Origin: Yponomeuta sedellus
Taxonomy: Eukaryota; Arthropoda; Insecta; Lepidoptera; Yponomeutidae
NCBI GenBank assembly: GCA_934045075.1
Contig: OW203734.1
Coordinates: 11,667,516 to 11,731,515, forward strand
Reading direction: 5' to 3'
Length of the DNA: 64,000 nucleotides
The notes under the pieces are model-generated. The model worked only from the letters and a program-made list of their open reading frames with translations, searched no databases and had not been told where the DNA came from. The position numbers and the translations under genes are program-made. Positions 1 to 11,265 of the stretch are shown here, piece by piece (position 1 is the stretch's first letter; every line of letters begins with the position of its first letter).

Positions 1-231
1 ATTGACGAATAGAATCTCCCATCGGATCCACACAGGGTTTTTTTACACTCAGGATCGTTCACTCAATGTATTGTTTAGTTAGGAGTTGCTACTCTGTATT
101 GAATAGAATCAAATGGAGAGAGCTGGTGGCGGAAGCCGCCCCATAGTCACGTCCCTCAGTCATGAGGAAACGACGAAGAAGAAGACTCTGTATTGATCGT
201 TGAGCATAGATGTGATGGACCTGATATATAT

Positions 232-485
232 ACGTCGTCGTCAGGCTATCCTAGTCCACTGCTGGACATAGCCCACCCCTAGAGAGCGCCACGTTGTGCC
301 ATCATAGGGGGTAATACCTATAATCCCCACGCTGGGCATGCGGGTTGGGGATCGCAGTTCGGTGGAATTGTACTGCAGGAGGCTGCTGCCCACCCCCTGG
401 TTTGTGTCCCTTAGTCGCCTTTTACGACACCTGCGGGAAGAATTGGTTTAGTGCTATTCTCTAGGCCGACACCACACAGCAGCAC
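232..485 (-). repeat. LINE 3'-end fragment (RTE-like tail family)
   Basis: On the minus strand it ends in the phrase that recurs throughout the window, GGCTATGTCCAGCAGTGGAC followed by a GACGAC tract. In better-preserved copies this phrase is the end of a LINE ORF2 (…GEGYVQHW…). It also carries the extension with GGCGACTAAGGGACAC. It is 5'-truncated and non-coding. The clade is inferred. Confidence 0.6.
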
Positions 486-720
486 ATGATTAGAGTTAAT
501 AGACCCTTGATGTCACTAATTGTAAAAGTACGAATATTCTTGTTTCCTATGTACCTATAGTTATTTGACTTTAAATAACTATAGTTATTTGGTGTTTTGA
601 TCTATATCCAATAACTTATAAGTGTTTACGACAAAACAGGCAGTGTGTTTAGTAACAAAAAATGCATTTTTCAGTTTAATTTAATTGGTTTTGTATTGTT
701 ATCTAAGCCTAGAAAAACAC

Positions 721-780
721 AAACATACATAACCTCTCGCCCGTATCCCAGAGGGGTAGGCAGAAACCAGGGACTGCCTG
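721..780 (-). repeat. LINE 3'-UTR fragment (GTATCCCAGAGGGGTAGGCAG family)
   Basis: A short piece of a dispersed sequence seen again near 11.15, 21.6, 29.25, 31.83, 48.2 and 59.5 kb. In the 21.6-kb copy it lies downstream of a reverse-transcriptase remnant, so it is probably that LINE's 3' region. Confidence 0.5.
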
Positions 781-895
781 ATATATATATTAATCAATAA
801 GTCATCGTTTCTGTTTAATTTTGAATGAAATCCTTTCATTTGATTGATATTATTTATTATTTGTATTCCGATTAAATCAAGGAGAAGGACTATTT

Positions 896-1236
896 CATCA
901 TCATCAACCCATTATGTCCCCCAGCGTGGGGCACCGGTCTCTTCCCTGAGGAAGGTATAGGCCATACTCTAACACGGGGTCCAAGTCCGGATTGGTGGAG
1001 GCTTGCAAAACTAGTGGCTGGTCTTACTGTCAGAAGTTTTCAAGCCGCCCTAAGGCCTCTGACTAGGCTTAACGACTGCCATCTATCGACGACAGCTAGC
1101 ACCAACTGCTTAACGTACCTTGCGAAGCACGGAACGCTCGGAAAAATGCCACTAGCGTTATTCATAGATGGTTTACCCATCCATGCACTGAACGAGCCCT
1201 GTGTTGCTTAACCTTCGTGATCGTTTAAGATCACAC
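896..1236 (-). mobile_element. 5S-rRNA-like SINE copy, minus strand
   Basis: Minus-strand copy of the ~370-bp SINE whose best copies are at 29.36 and 51.41 kb. The tail half (GTGCCCC…GGGACATAATGGGTTGATGA when reversed) and the middle (CCGCTAGTGG, CGAGCGTTCCGTGC) are present. The 5S-like head is degraded. Confidence 0.6.
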
Positions 1237-1309
1237 AGGCAGCTAGGGTTACGAGCGATACGACGAACGACTGTCTAGCGCTGTCGTATTTTTTGGTTGA
1301 TTTAAAAAC

Positions 1310-1480
1310 TCGCGCCAATTTGCGTGGTTACTATACAAACTTTTCTATACGGACATTGTCGTCTCGTTGCGCAGTATTTCCTGCCGGTTGCCATGGTAAC
1401 GGCGGATTATATTTTCCGGCGCCAAATGCAATAACAATCGCACGCCCGTGGCATTAGCTCTATTGGGCGATAGAATCTGA
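1310..1480. promoter_or_regulatory. Promoter-like cluster: RFX X-box, E2F-like site, inverted CCAAT
   Basis: A perfect 14-bp palindromic X-box, GTTGCCATGGTAAC, lies at 1387-1400. An E2F-like palindrome, TTTCCGGCGCCAAA, follows at 1413-1426, and an inverted CCAAT (ATTGG) at 1462-1466. The local sequence is more GC-rich than its surroundings. RFX X-boxes commonly sit just upstream of ciliary and cell-cycle genes. No coding exon was recognised on either side, so the target is unknown and this remains inference. Confidence 0.35.
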
Positions 1481-1959
1481 TTGTTTATTAGGGACCATTC
1501 CTCTATTTAATTAATTGGAAACACATTGGCGGTATGAAACAGTCATGTATTTTGTAGTTGCGCGAGAGGCGAGACCTACATCCAAACATCTAAATATAAG
1601 TTTATTATATACCGTTGTATATTTATAATGATAAAGACATAAGTATGTAAAGCATGTACAATTATACACTTAGATAATACAGGGTTATTTCTAAAATTCG
1701 CAATTGCGTATCTTTCTGCTTCGTAGTGGTGATGTTTGATAGATAATGCCTATAACATATAGGTACCTACATGTGTGTTTAAATAGAATGGACATTCTTC
1801 TATCTGAGACAACTATTTAGTAAAAGCTGCGACGTTAGCGGTGTGCGTAAAGTGCGAATTTAAAGCGCTACGCGGTGGTAAATAGTGTCACTAGTGGAAA
1901 AATACCATATCTTATTTTACAACGCTTCTTTGGAAAAAGTGATCTTTTTAAATTTTTAT

Positions 1960-2230
1960 AAATTTTCTAGCTCTTTTTGGAATCTACTGACAATAACCTA
2001 GGTGCTAGAATCTAGGACTTCAAAGCAGTTCTGCCAATAACGACCGTTATTAGCGGAAATATATTAATGTCCTAGGTTGTTTATCCTAGGTTCTACATCG
2101 AAGTTTCTAAAAATAGTTTTCACAGTTATTCATATTCATGATGTTCACTTAAAAAAAGAAGGTATTAAAAGAACAAGTAAATTTTTATTTTTATTCAATT
2201 CGCGGCGCTAGGCGGGGCGCGGCCCACGAA
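1960..2230. repeat. Old dispersed repeat, pair member with 11.38-11.68 kb
   Basis: Shares an ordered series of short matches with 11380-11680: CCTAGG, CTGCCAA, TTAGCGGAAAT, ATTAATGT, then a region ending near a GGCGCTAG word. Both copies are diverged. No coding content or terminal repeat was recognised. Confidence 0.4.
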
Positions 2231-2589
2231 GCGCCTTATGCAAGCCCTGATTTAAGATATAAATCTGAAAAAAAGTCACAGAACTCAACATGCCGTTTAA
2301 AGAACATAACTCTAATCGACATGTTTCAGGAATTGCGATGTTTCGCGATAACCTTGTATAGTGTGATAAAGGTGACCACTGCGCCCTGGCGAGAAATTAA
2401 TTGGATTGCTGTTTAATGTGTATGTGTAGTGCTGGGCTCTACACAAACACCTCTACGCCTACGCCTAGGATTTATTGTTTAATCTACGGCAAGGCAGAGT
2501 GTTTATTAACGTTGCCAGTATAGAGCCTATAAAGGAACATAAAATGAGCGCAGAAGAAATAATTATCAGGTATAGCATTATTTTCGACC

Positions 2590-2681
2590 AGGGGAAAACC
2601 TGCAGGCAGTTGCTGGATGCGGCAATTAGGGGAGGGCTATGTCCAGCAGTTGACTATTATAGCCTGATGATGATGATCATA
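2590..2681 (+). repeat. LINE 3'-end fragment (RTE-like tail family)
   Basis: Contains AACCTGCAGGCAG and GGGCTATGTCCAGCAGTTGA, then a GATGATGAT tract. It is the sense-strand end of the same LINE family as at 11.9 and 21.3 kb, lying inside a fortuitous 90-residue reading frame. Confidence 0.6.
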
Positions 2682-3236
2682 GCATTATTACTCTGGAGAC
2701 ATATCGAAGTAGTGTGTCATAAGGGGTGCAGTTCAACGATAAAATGATAAAAAAATCCAATCAAGCATTAAGAAAAGAACTAATCACAAGGTGTTATTAT
2801 AAAATAGAGGAATACCTAGAAAGTAAAACATTCAACTAATGTACAAAACAAAATGAAAACAGATTAAACTTAATTATAATATATTTTTCATCCCACCATC
2901 TCGGAAAGAGTATTTTTAATCTTCAATATCTGAGTGGAAAAGCCGTTTTTATTCTCTAAAGGATAAAGTAAATTGAATTTAGAACATCGTGTGCACTAAG
3001 TTTGTGAATTAAAAAAATATTACACTCAATTTAAATAACTGTAGCAACGTTACTTTAAAATTTTCTTAATTATACCTTAGTATTATTTTGTTATAATTTA
3101 AAGATTATTCTGTAATACTTACCTGTCATAATGTAGTAATTAATACCTAAACTGATATAAAAGTGTACCTATCTTGTGATTGTAAACGTTTTGTTTTTTT
3201 GCATTTAGTCATTTCCTCGCTGAGGTGGAATGTAAA
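2682..3236. other. AT-rich stretch without recognisable feature
   Basis: No reading frame of interest, no RNA-like fold and no repeat seen elsewhere in the window was found here. Confidence 0.5.
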
Positions 3237-3425
3237 GTTACGTGTTGCACTCGAGTGCAAAGATTTTTCACCTCGTGCTCTTTTGATTCCCTCGCTAACG
3301 CTCAGGATTCTAATTTTGAATCACTCGCTGCGCTCGTGATTCAATTTTAGAATCCTTCGCTTGCTCGGTCATCAAAATTTAACACGCGGTTAAAAAGCAA
3401 CTTTGCACTCTTGTATAACAAATAA
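3237..3425. repeat. Palindrome-rich dispersed-type repeat
   Basis: A block of short inverted words: TGCACTCGAGTGCA at its left part, paired TGAATCACTCG/CGTGATTCA, and TTGCACTC near the right end. The composition (repeated CTCGCT words) differs sharply from its AT-rich neighbours. Probably a small non-autonomous element; no family assigned. Confidence 0.35.
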
Positions 3426-3429
3426 CTAT

Positions 3430-4082
3430 TTTTGGTAATGATTCAATAATGAAGAATGTTACTAGGTATCCCAAATCGCTTGAAATGCTTGTCTCAATAA
3501 AGCCTGCATGTATACAAATACACTAGTTTTTGTTGTAGTCAAAAATACCTAGTAGTTTTGATTTTATAGGCATTCAAAGTTACGAAAAATATCGAGTCCC
3601 GCTAACAGTCGCGCGGTGCGTTGTGTGTGACATGACGCCGCGCGGGCTCGGGTCGCGGCCCCCTTAGCAGTGCTGCAAACTCTACTAATTTATCAGGAGA
3701 CGTTCTGATTTTAAGCACTGTCTCCTGATCTACTGTTTTCTTTGTAGAATTGAGTAATATCTTCTGAATTTTGACAAGTAGCCACTACATTTCTGCATAT
3801 TCCACCTTTGTTAGGTTATTGAACGAATATAATGAAACGGAACGTTTTCATTCATCGACTCGATATGCGAATATTTCTAATCTGTGTTGTGCTACGAATG
3901 CTATCAAAAGAGGAAAAATATTAGAAAAGGATGTCATAAAGGAAGTCGCGAAGATACATTTTATAAAGATATGGTCTTTTTTTAAAGAATGAGTGGCCTA
4001 TGGTCGGTGCCTCGCCTGACGGGCTTACTGATGACTGCGGTACCTAAAGTGTCCAACCAAGGCAAACACTTTTATTACGTAC
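3430..4082. other. Gene-poor stretch with a GC-rich island
   Basis: A GC-rich patch at about 3600-3665 lies upstream of a 73-codon frame (3771-3992, +) that resembles no known domain and lacks any supporting signal. No gene is called. Confidence 0.3.
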
Positions 4083-4262
4083 TAGCTGACCCGGCGAACT
4101 TCGTACCTTCTAACAGTCGATTCTCTAATATTTTTTTATTTTTCTTTCCATAAGAACCATCCTCGTACTTCAAGGAATATTCTAAAAAAAGAATTAGCGA
4201 AATCGGTTCAGCTGCTCTCGAAATTTGCGCTTACCAACACATTCAGCGATTAATTTTTATAT
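4083..4262 (-). mobile_element. Helitron-like 3' terminus fragment
   Basis: The left edge, read on the minus strand, ends …CGAAGTTCGCCGGGTCAGCTAGT. This has the CTAG-T ending and a preceding short hairpin (CGAA…TTCG) expected for Helitron 3' ends. Related ends occur at 22.96, 47.9 and 50.95 kb. No Rep/helicase coding sequence is present. Confidence 0.4.
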
Positions 4263-4904
4263 TATAGATTAGTAAAGGTAAACTAGGCAAAAAATATTAA
4301 GCTCAGACACAAACACAAATGACTGGAAAAAGAAAAGCCCTATTTTGTATTGCACACGTTGACTTTGAAACCTCAAGGAATGTTTATGTGCATGAAGTAG
4401 TTTATAAGAAAAAATATTGTGATGATCTTTTTGAAAAATGTGTAAAGTTTTGGATGAAAAATATTTTTGACAAAAATAATACAATAATATTTTCCTAATG
4501 TAATATAGTTTTATTAAAACTCTATAAATATCCATTTTTTTCGCATTTTAACGTCTTCTGGAACTATAAAAACAACTTTTCCGGCGAATTAGTAGTTGTA
4601 TTTTTACATTTAGGCACAACACATGATTTCCTAGTATTTGGATTAGACATTTTTAAAAGTATTTAGGTATAATTTCGACGACTCGGGCGCGCGACTACAA
4701 GCGGACTGAGTGAGCCAGGCTGAGCGTTGTGCGATGACGTCACAGCGTAACCGACGGCCCACGCCTTACGTTTACAACTTGTTTTACTTCTAAATCGGAA
4801 ACTAATTGACGTATCGAAGTAATTCTTTCACTAGTATTTTTTTATTTTTTACAAAGAATATGGAGTGCTAATAATCAAAATTAGTTAACATTCTTCATTG
4901 TATT
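4263..4904. other. Unassigned stretch with a perfect CRE word
   Basis: No gene was recognised; an 88-codon minus frame at 4269-4535 is low-complexity and unsupported. A perfect TGACGTCA lies at 4735-4742 within a short GC-rich patch. Its function is unknown. Confidence 0.3.
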
Positions 4905-5054
4905 GTCGTCGCCGTCGTCAGCCTATACTAGTCCACTGCTGGACGTAGCCCTCCCCTAAAGACCGCCACGTTTTGTGCTATCATAGGGGGTAATTTCCAT
5001 AATCCCCGTTCTGGGCATGCGGGTTGGGGATCGCAGTTCGATGGAATTGTATTG
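4905..5054 (-). repeat. LINE 3'-end fragment (RTE-like tail family)
   Basis: Same tail as at 232-485 (TAGTCCACTGCTGGAC, GGGCATGCGGGTTGGGGATC), truncated at its 5' side. Confidence 0.6.
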
Positions 5055-5123
5055 TCATTATAAAATAATTATATCAGAATTATTAAGAAGCATGGGTGAT
5101 ATGATAACCAAATAGTATTTATA

Positions 5124-5741
5124 CAGGGTGTCTCATTCAAATCGGTCAGTATGGGAAAGTCTGAAACTATAAGACATACGAAGATCTGTTCTAAGGAACC
5201 ATGTCATCGATTTTAATAACAAGAAAAACGGCATTCATACATTTTAAAAAACATCTGTACTCCGTTCGGGAATCGAACCCGGTTGTTTTGAAAAAAAAAA
5301 AAAACTTCTATTAATCAAACACTAAGAGCCATTGAAAAGCCCACTTAAAATAAGTATGTAGATACTTATTTAAAGATTAAGATCGTTACCTAAACGTGTT
5401 GAATATTGAATCTATTGAAAAAGGCTGCGGTCACTTCGAGCACCTACTAAAATAAATTAAACTATGTGAAAACAATGCATTTTATTCATTTTAGATATCA
5501 TGTTTCATGCAGACATTTACTGCTTAAGACCTACACAATCGATATCTAAATAGAAATAGTGTAGGTTTTTTTTTCAAAACAACCGAGTTCGATTCCCGAA
5601 CGGAGTACAGATGTTTTTTAAAATGTATGAATGCAGTTTTTCTTGTTATTAAAATCGATGACATGGTTCTTCAGAACAGATCTTCGTATGTCTTATAGTT
5701 TCAGACTTTCCCATACTGACCGATTTGAATGATACACCTTG
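5124..5741. mobile_element. Tc1/mariner-type MITE with ~170-bp inverted arms
   Basis: Termini CAGGGTGTCTCATTC… and the imperfect inverse …GATACACCTTG are each flanked by TA, the Tc1/mariner target. The two arms (about 5124-5294 and 5568-5741) are long near-perfect inverted repeats. Each arm holds a Pol III B-box-like word, GTTCGATTCCCGAACGG or its complement. The interior is non-coding and contains an unoccupied TTAA in TACTTATTTAAAG. A second copy at 53.88-55.45 kb is interrupted at exactly that TTAA. Confidence 0.8.
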
Positions 5742-5744
5742 TAT

Positions 5745-6744
5745 AATAATGTCTGATTATAATACAATATAATTAGATTTAAAATGTAATAGGCTTAATT
5801 TAAAAAGGCCTCCTATAATTTATAAAGTTGTGGGTCCACAAAGATCCATATTACTAGTTATGTCATCTGTATATATTTGTGTAATGCAATAAATTATTGA
5901 TGAGTAGGTATTAAGATCGTAATAAAAAACAATTTGAATCGCTCATACAGTTGAAAATGGCTATATCCCCACCTAAACCGCATCGTAACTTTAGTCAAGG
6001 TCGAGGTAACAGTTAGATTTGGCTCACCGCCAATTCTATCGATTGCTTTCAACTGTTACGTGCAAGCTTTTAAGTTGCAAAGAATACTGCAATATTATTA
6101 TATAATAAGTACACTACATAGACCGTTTATAAAGTAGAAACTGTTTTTGGAAACCAACGTTTATTTGTTTATTGCTTGCATACTAAAGAAAACTGCCAGA
6201 TGTTAAGGAAATACTGAATCGTAGAAGAATTTTCTACTGATAATATTACAACAATGCCTGGATTACCAACAACGAATAGAGATTCGATATGTTTAAGAGC
6301 GTGAAGAGGTGGAGCGGTTCAACGTCGGCTTTTCAATTGGGAGGTCAGAAGTTCGAATCCCCGCATGCACCCATGACTTTGTTTTCTAAGTTTTGTACAT
6401 TGTGAAGTTATAGTAGCAATACCTAATACCTAAATTATTTATATATCATAAGTATGCTGTTTTACTTCAATTTAATACAAAAATTGTTTATTGCACAAAA
6501 AAGGGGGTTTCTTCAAAGGCGAGCTTAATACTACTAAGTATTTTCTTAAAGCTAACCTTGTTACTTCTTGTAGTATATTTTTTTTGTATTTAAATTGCTT
6601 AACTTATTAAATTTCTCGGTTCGGCACTACCCCCATTGGTTGACTAGAATAAAATACATATTAGTATTAAGCCCGCCTATTTTACAATATGTTACTTGGT
6701 GCAATAAATAATATTAATAATAATAATACCTTTGAATTTGTTCA
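5745..6744. other. Mostly unassigned; tRNA-like fragment at 6297-6372
   Basis: The only recognisable piece is 6297-6372 (+): a degenerate tRNA-like head with TTCGAATCC. Its D-arm region is not convincing as a working tRNA, so it is probably a SINE fragment. The rest is AT-rich with no gene seen. Confidence 0.35.
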
Positions 6745-6885
6745 CTGGCAATACCACTCGCTAACCGTGAAGGAAAACATCGTGAGGAAACCTCGGCGTC
6801 TGAAGTGTTAACATACCTCAGAGCTTGCTACGTACAATGGTCCAACTATCAGGCTTAGTGCGGAAATCTTAGACCTAACTAATGT
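6745..6885 (+). repeat. SINE fragment (GTGAGGAAACC body)
   Basis: Carries GAAAACATCGTGAGGAAACC and the following TCTGA…CCTCAG words shared with copies near 9.3, 13.2, 46.0, 55.5, 57.0 and 62.3 kb. The best full copy is at 45965-46212. Confidence 0.5.
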
Positions 6886-7655
6886 TTAACAGATCGTCAC
6901 AGTCCATACCTCTTAGGTAGACGATAACAATGAATTCAGAACAGTAGACAGCATGTCGACGTATGCATGGCATGTATTCTGTACAGGTACGTAAAAGGTG
7001 ACTTTGCTACAAAACAATTAAAAGTTGATCAATTGACTGTATTTTAGTATTTTTTTGTCACTTAAATAAATCAATAGTTTTCCTAAAGAAAACATATTTT
7101 TCATTTTTCCAATTTTTTCTCGTACCTTATTGCCTGCGCAAATGTTTTAGCAAAATCGATAGACGAATCTGAACAACAGAACTAGTCGTTTACATTGCTC
7201 TTGAGATTCAGCAGCAAGCTATTGCAAGCTCAAACTAATTTAAACCCTCCGATACGGCGCTTAAATTACACTGTTTTGGGAAACTAACCATTATGGTATG
7301 CGTTGCTGTTTGCTGCAAAATTTATCGTAACTGACGTTTTATTAACTTTTATTAAAATAAATAGAATTATAATTTTCGCAAGATTTCTACGTTAATCGAC
7401 TAAATCGACGAAATTTAATCAGTCGTTTGTAGGTTTATTTTTAATCGACTTCAAAAAAGGGAGGAGGGTCTCAATTCGTCGGAATCTTTTTTTTATGGTC
7501 CCCGATTACCCGACTAAAAATCAGCGTTGCAATGGACAACTCTGTAGCAACATAAAGCTGAGTCGGGCCCATTTTGGGGGCTCAATACTTAAAACCAATG
7601 TATTTCGTTATTTTGTTTTCATGTTGTACAGTTGATTTAATTTTTACCTGTGTTT
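6886..7655. other. No recognisable feature
   Basis: AT-rich sequence; no supported frame, RNA gene or shared repeat was seen. Confidence 0.4.
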
Positions 7656-7850
7656 TAAAACCTATTTAAAGGCTAAAAATTCCACCCATGCCGGGACTCG
7701 AACTCGCGACCTCTGGCTATCCGTGCCAGCGCTCTTTCCAACTGAGCTAATGGGCGACTCACCGGCATCAGTGAAATTGCGAACCTCTTTACACTATTCT
7801 CTGTATTTATGTACAGGCAGCGACATCTGGATGAAGTAAATTGCAATTTA
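7656..7850 (-). mobile_element. tRNA-like SINE, near full-length
   Basis: On the minus strand: a leader containing CAGATGTCGCTGCCTGTAC, a tRNA-like body (GCTCAGTTGGAAAGAGCGC, anticodon arm CTGGC-ACGGATA-GCCAG, B box GAGTTCGAGTCC) and the tail TTTTTAGCC…AAATAGG. Loop position 33 is C rather than the near-invariant U, so this is a tRNA-derived retroposon and not a tRNA gene. Confidence 0.75.
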
Positions 7851-8199
7851 CCAATTATTCAAAGGTGTAATAATATTAAAAGCTTTTATAATTTAAAATC
7901 TCTGAACTATAAATTCTCTGAATAATCGAATTACCTTTCAAATATTAGCTCCAACTAAGCTAATTAATAGCTGAAACGTAAACTAGGCGTGAACGATAGT
8001 CACTTCAATTTCATCAGGATAATGTGTTTGGTCTGCAAAGCCACAGAATTAACAGCGTAACAGAAGTATTGATTTCCATGCCACTCTAACAAGTAGAAAA
8101 ACCGCGCAATTGCGAGTCAGACTCACGCACTGAGGGTTTCGTACAAAGTTAAAAGTAGATACTTATTTACTATAAATAGTATGGTATAAATGGTATGGG
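7851..8199. other. No recognisable feature
   Basis: Nothing beyond AT-rich unique-looking sequence. Confidence 0.4.
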
Positions 8200-8710
8200 T
8201 GGAGGTCGTCTCCGACCGCCAAGCTGCATTTCCTTGCCGGAATAGCGCCGCCGTCAATTCGTAAAGAGACTGCCGCTGCTACTGAACGGTGGAGACAAGT
8301 AAATGATGACCGCCATCCAATGCATAACCATCTCCCAACAAAAAAGCGGCTAAAGCCCCGGAAAAGTTTCACTATTTTAAGCCACTTGACGGAGAAACAC
8401 CGGAGGAACTTCGACTGGGTAGGTGGAGGGAGCAGCCAAAAACCTTCCTGACTTCATAAAGCCGGTGGAGTCAATATCACCCAGATAATCCAGAGATAAC
8501 CTGAAAAGATGGGGGATCCTGCTTGAAGATGCTGACATCTTGTGCCGATGTGGAGCTGCACAAACAACAATGCATCTTTGTGTCTGCCCTGAAGCTCCAC
8601 AGTGCAGTTTGCGGGATCTTATGGAGGCATCACCCGGCGCGCTCGCAGTGGCGCGGTTTTGGGAGCGAGATGTCTGAGAGGAAGTCGGCGCTTTCGACAC
8701 GAAAGAAGAA
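8200..8710 (+). pseudogene. Decayed LINE ORF2 C-terminus
   Basis: Three overlapping frames together read like the end of a non-LTR retrotransposon ORF2. From about 8213 one frame gives KLHFLAGIAPPSIRKE. A second frame around 8381-8455 gives LDGETPEELRLGRW and then a stop. A third, around 8520-8672, gives LLEDADILCRCGAAQTT followed by MHLCVC. The CxC…H…C spacing resembles the zinc-knuckle-like C-terminal segment of Jockey-type and related LINE proteins. At least two frameshifts and several stops separate the blocks, so no functional product is possible. An A-rich AAGAAGAAG stretch follows the final stop, as in a LINE tail. There is no catalytic RT motif in the preserved part. Clade assignment beyond non-LTR is uncertain. 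Confidence 0.65.
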
Positions 8711-9264
8711 GAAGACTATAAATAGTGTAAGAACCAAGTCTCGCAGTTTTCCCGAGCTTTTACTGAACTTAAAAAACATTTTTTTTTTTTATTTAATTAG
8801 GAATGAGTAGTTCAGTTTTGTCCTTTATTTGTAGTATAACACGTATAGCAGCTAGTTCTAGGTCAACAAAAAGTACTAAGTATATGAATTTTGATCCCTC
8901 AAGGATATCAAGATACCTATAAGTTTTTTTGCGGTATAAACGGCCGCAGCTTTTTTGCGTTAACTTAGAAGTTTGCTTTTTCACAATTTTAAGGGATTGT
9001 AGACCGAAGTTTTGATTTATTTTTAATCTGAACACGATACCTTTACGTGTTTCCGAGATAAAGGGTCTTGGCGCATAGACGGACTCAACAAACTATTCAT
9101 AGCCTTCATGTATTTATTTTCCATAGAACTAATTTACGTTTCAATTACTTAGTTGAGAAAAATAAGGTGTAATAGCCAATTTAATTGCTTCCAAAGAATT
9201 TCTAAATATAGGCTGTGAATCTAAATTTTTCACATTTTATTAAATCTAAAAAAGTTAATAGTAA
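8711..9264. other. No recognisable feature
   Basis: AT-rich; an 80-codon minus frame at 8793-9035 has no domain-like pattern. Confidence 0.4.
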
Positions 9265-9430
9265 TTTGAAGTCGCACTAACGCTTAAAAATCGCGAGAAA
9301 ACCTGAGGGTCTGAGATGTTCACAAACCGCAGCGCTTAAAATTACTTATGCACGGTGGGCACGCGTGGTATTAAGCCCATACTCTCACTCTGAGAGAAAG
9401 CCGATGCCCAATACCGACACGTATATAGGG
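9265..9430 (+). repeat. SINE fragment (GTGAGGAAACC body)
   Basis: Contains CGCGAGAAAACCTGAGGGTCTGA and GGGCACGCGTGGTATTAAGC before the ACTCTGAGAGAAAGCCGATGCC end, matching the 46-kb full copy. 5'-truncated. Confidence 0.55.
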
Positions 9431-9758
9431 TTCATAAAAAGAAGACAGTGGTCAGAGGTGGCAAATGACAAAAAATCTTGGACTAAAAGAGGGAACACAC
9501 AAGGAATAGAGGTTTTTGCTCTGCTTTGTTTGATCATTTATGGAGGGTACGTAAAATATTTTAAACAGCAACCACTAACTCAATGCCAGAGTACCCCTAA
9601 CTGTTTCTGTAACTGTCAGCGTAAAACTATTGATATATTTATAGTTGGGAGTAACTTGAAAATATTTCATCGATGATATCCAAATCCTGTAAGTAGACAC
9701 TTAAAGACATAGAGGCGCAGATTTAATTTATTTTATGAAGACAAATTACAATTAAATA

Positions 9759-9963
9759 TAAAAACCTATTTAGAGGCTAAAAATTTCACCCATGCCGGGA
9801 TTCTCTGGCTATCCGTACCAGCGCTCTACCAATTGAGCGCTGGTACGGATAGCCAGAGGTTGCGGGTTCGAATCCCGGCATGGGTGAAATTTTTAGCCTC
9901 TAAATAGGTTTTTAAATTTGTTCCTTAGCACGGGTTAGTGCATTAAAAATAAAAATAGTGTAT
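9759..9963. mobile_element. Foldback tRNA-like SINE derivative
   Basis: Two head-to-head copies of the tRNA-like SINE's 3' half meet at an arm-to-arm junction (CAATTGAGCGCTGGTACGG), making a palindrome with arms of roughly 65-75 bp. The left arm has lost part of the B-box area. The unit is flanked by an 11-bp direct repeat, ACAATTAAATA, at 9748-9758 and 9964-9974. The palindrome therefore inserted as one piece. Confidence 0.8.
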
Positions 9964-10189
9964 ACAATTAAATAGTAAAGAATAAATATATAAAGTAACC
10001 TAGAACTTACCTAAATATATTGATAAAACCTACCTAAGCCGCAACATAAATTAACCCAAAAGATACCTAAAAAGCTGCGCCCAGATCATCGCGGTCTCGG
10101 GTCCTCAGTATGCTGGCTACATTAGCTCGTTGGATGGCAAAAAATATTCTGTGCCCGAGGTAAGAACCAGCCCTGGGGCCTCTGGTCAT

Positions 10190-10575
10190 ATCGAGAATGT
10201 GATGTACTTCTGTGCGGAGCTACCAGTTATAGGTAGGCCATATTATAATGAGCCTCAATATTTTAATAGTTGAATTTATTAAGTTGAATTGTTTAGGAAC
10301 ATGACTAAAGCAGTTTATGAGTAAAGCCGACCATGACACCCACCTAACAACCCCACAGAAGTATGTGTGATATATACTTCTGTGCATATTTACCAGCTGT
10401 AGGTAGGCCACTTATAGTTGAATGGGTCTTAATATTTTATTACATGAATTTGATTCATATGAGTTCATTTGGTGATCCGCATAAAAGTATGTGTGACACT
10501 TCTGTACGAATCCACCAGCTGAAGGTAGGCCCACTTATATTTGAATGAGCCTCAATATTTTATTAGTCGAATTTC
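10190..10575 (+). repeat. Degenerate tandem repeat, three units
   Basis: ACTTCTGTGC-like words recur at 10206, 10376 and 10498. Each is followed in the same order by ACCAG, TAGGTAGGCC, a TTGAATG/ATAATG word, CAATATTTTA and GAATTT. The spacing is 170 then 122 bp; the first unit has a ~48-bp extra segment. Non-coding. Confidence 0.7.
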
Positions 10576-10982
10576 ACCGAAAGAAATTCTTTGAAGTCTG
10601 TAAGACCATAAATTCCCTTGAGAGTTTTTTTTAGTATGAGATGAAAGCATTTTTATATTCAGCAAAAGACACATCTGTGAACCTCTTGTCATTGGAAAAT
10701 TTAATAAAGATTGGAAGAGGACTCTTTTGTCGAGAAGCGCAATTAGAAGTTGTGAACATAATTCAGAAGGTATTTAAATTCTGACCCTAATACTACGCTT
10801 ACAATGTAAATACATTATTGCTTGGAAGATTTTTATGTTAATAATATGAAAAATGTTAGCAGACAGAGGGCGCGTAATTTTCGTGTTCTCGTGGCTCGGA
10901 ACGCAAGTACAAACCTGCTATGCTTGTTAGAAGAATGATAGAAGAAAGTTCACTCTATTTAACGCTTAATGTATGTAATATA

Positions 10983-11150
10983 TACATACATACATACATA
11001 CATACATACATACATACATACATACATACATACATACATACATACATACATACATACATACATACATACATACATACATACATACATACATACATACATA
11101 CATACATACATACATACATACATACATACATACATACATACATACATACA
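10983..11150. repeat. (ACAT)n microsatellite
   Basis: About 42 uninterrupted copies of a 4-bp unit, running directly into a LINE 3'-UTR fragment. All frames through it are open and are artefacts of the repeat. Confidence 0.97.
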
Positions 11151-11265
11151 GGCAGAGACCAGGGACTGACATCCTGACAGATCACTTTCGCTTCATCAAC
11201 GTTCATAAGTCATTGCACGCACGGCACGCACGCCGGTTCCGGGTACTTTTTATGTTCTTCTTTGT
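11151..11265 (-). repeat. LINE 3'-UTR fragment
   Basis: GGCAGAGACCAGGGACTGAC, CCTGACAGATCAC and CGCCGGTTCCGGGTACTTTT match the 21.6-kb copy. The tetranucleotide tract next to it probably grew from this element's 3' tail. Confidence 0.55.

Noticed and set aside
3771..3992. 73-codon frame near a GC-rich island
   Set aside because: No similarity to a known domain could be recognised, and the island has no clear core promoter.
10190..10575. Possible CRISPR-like spaced repeats
   Set aside because: Units are long, degenerate and only three; the sequence is animal nuclear DNA.
10920..11206. Several long frames of YIHT or MYVC repeats on both strands
   Set aside because: They only reflect the (ACAT)n tract, which has no stop codon in any frame.
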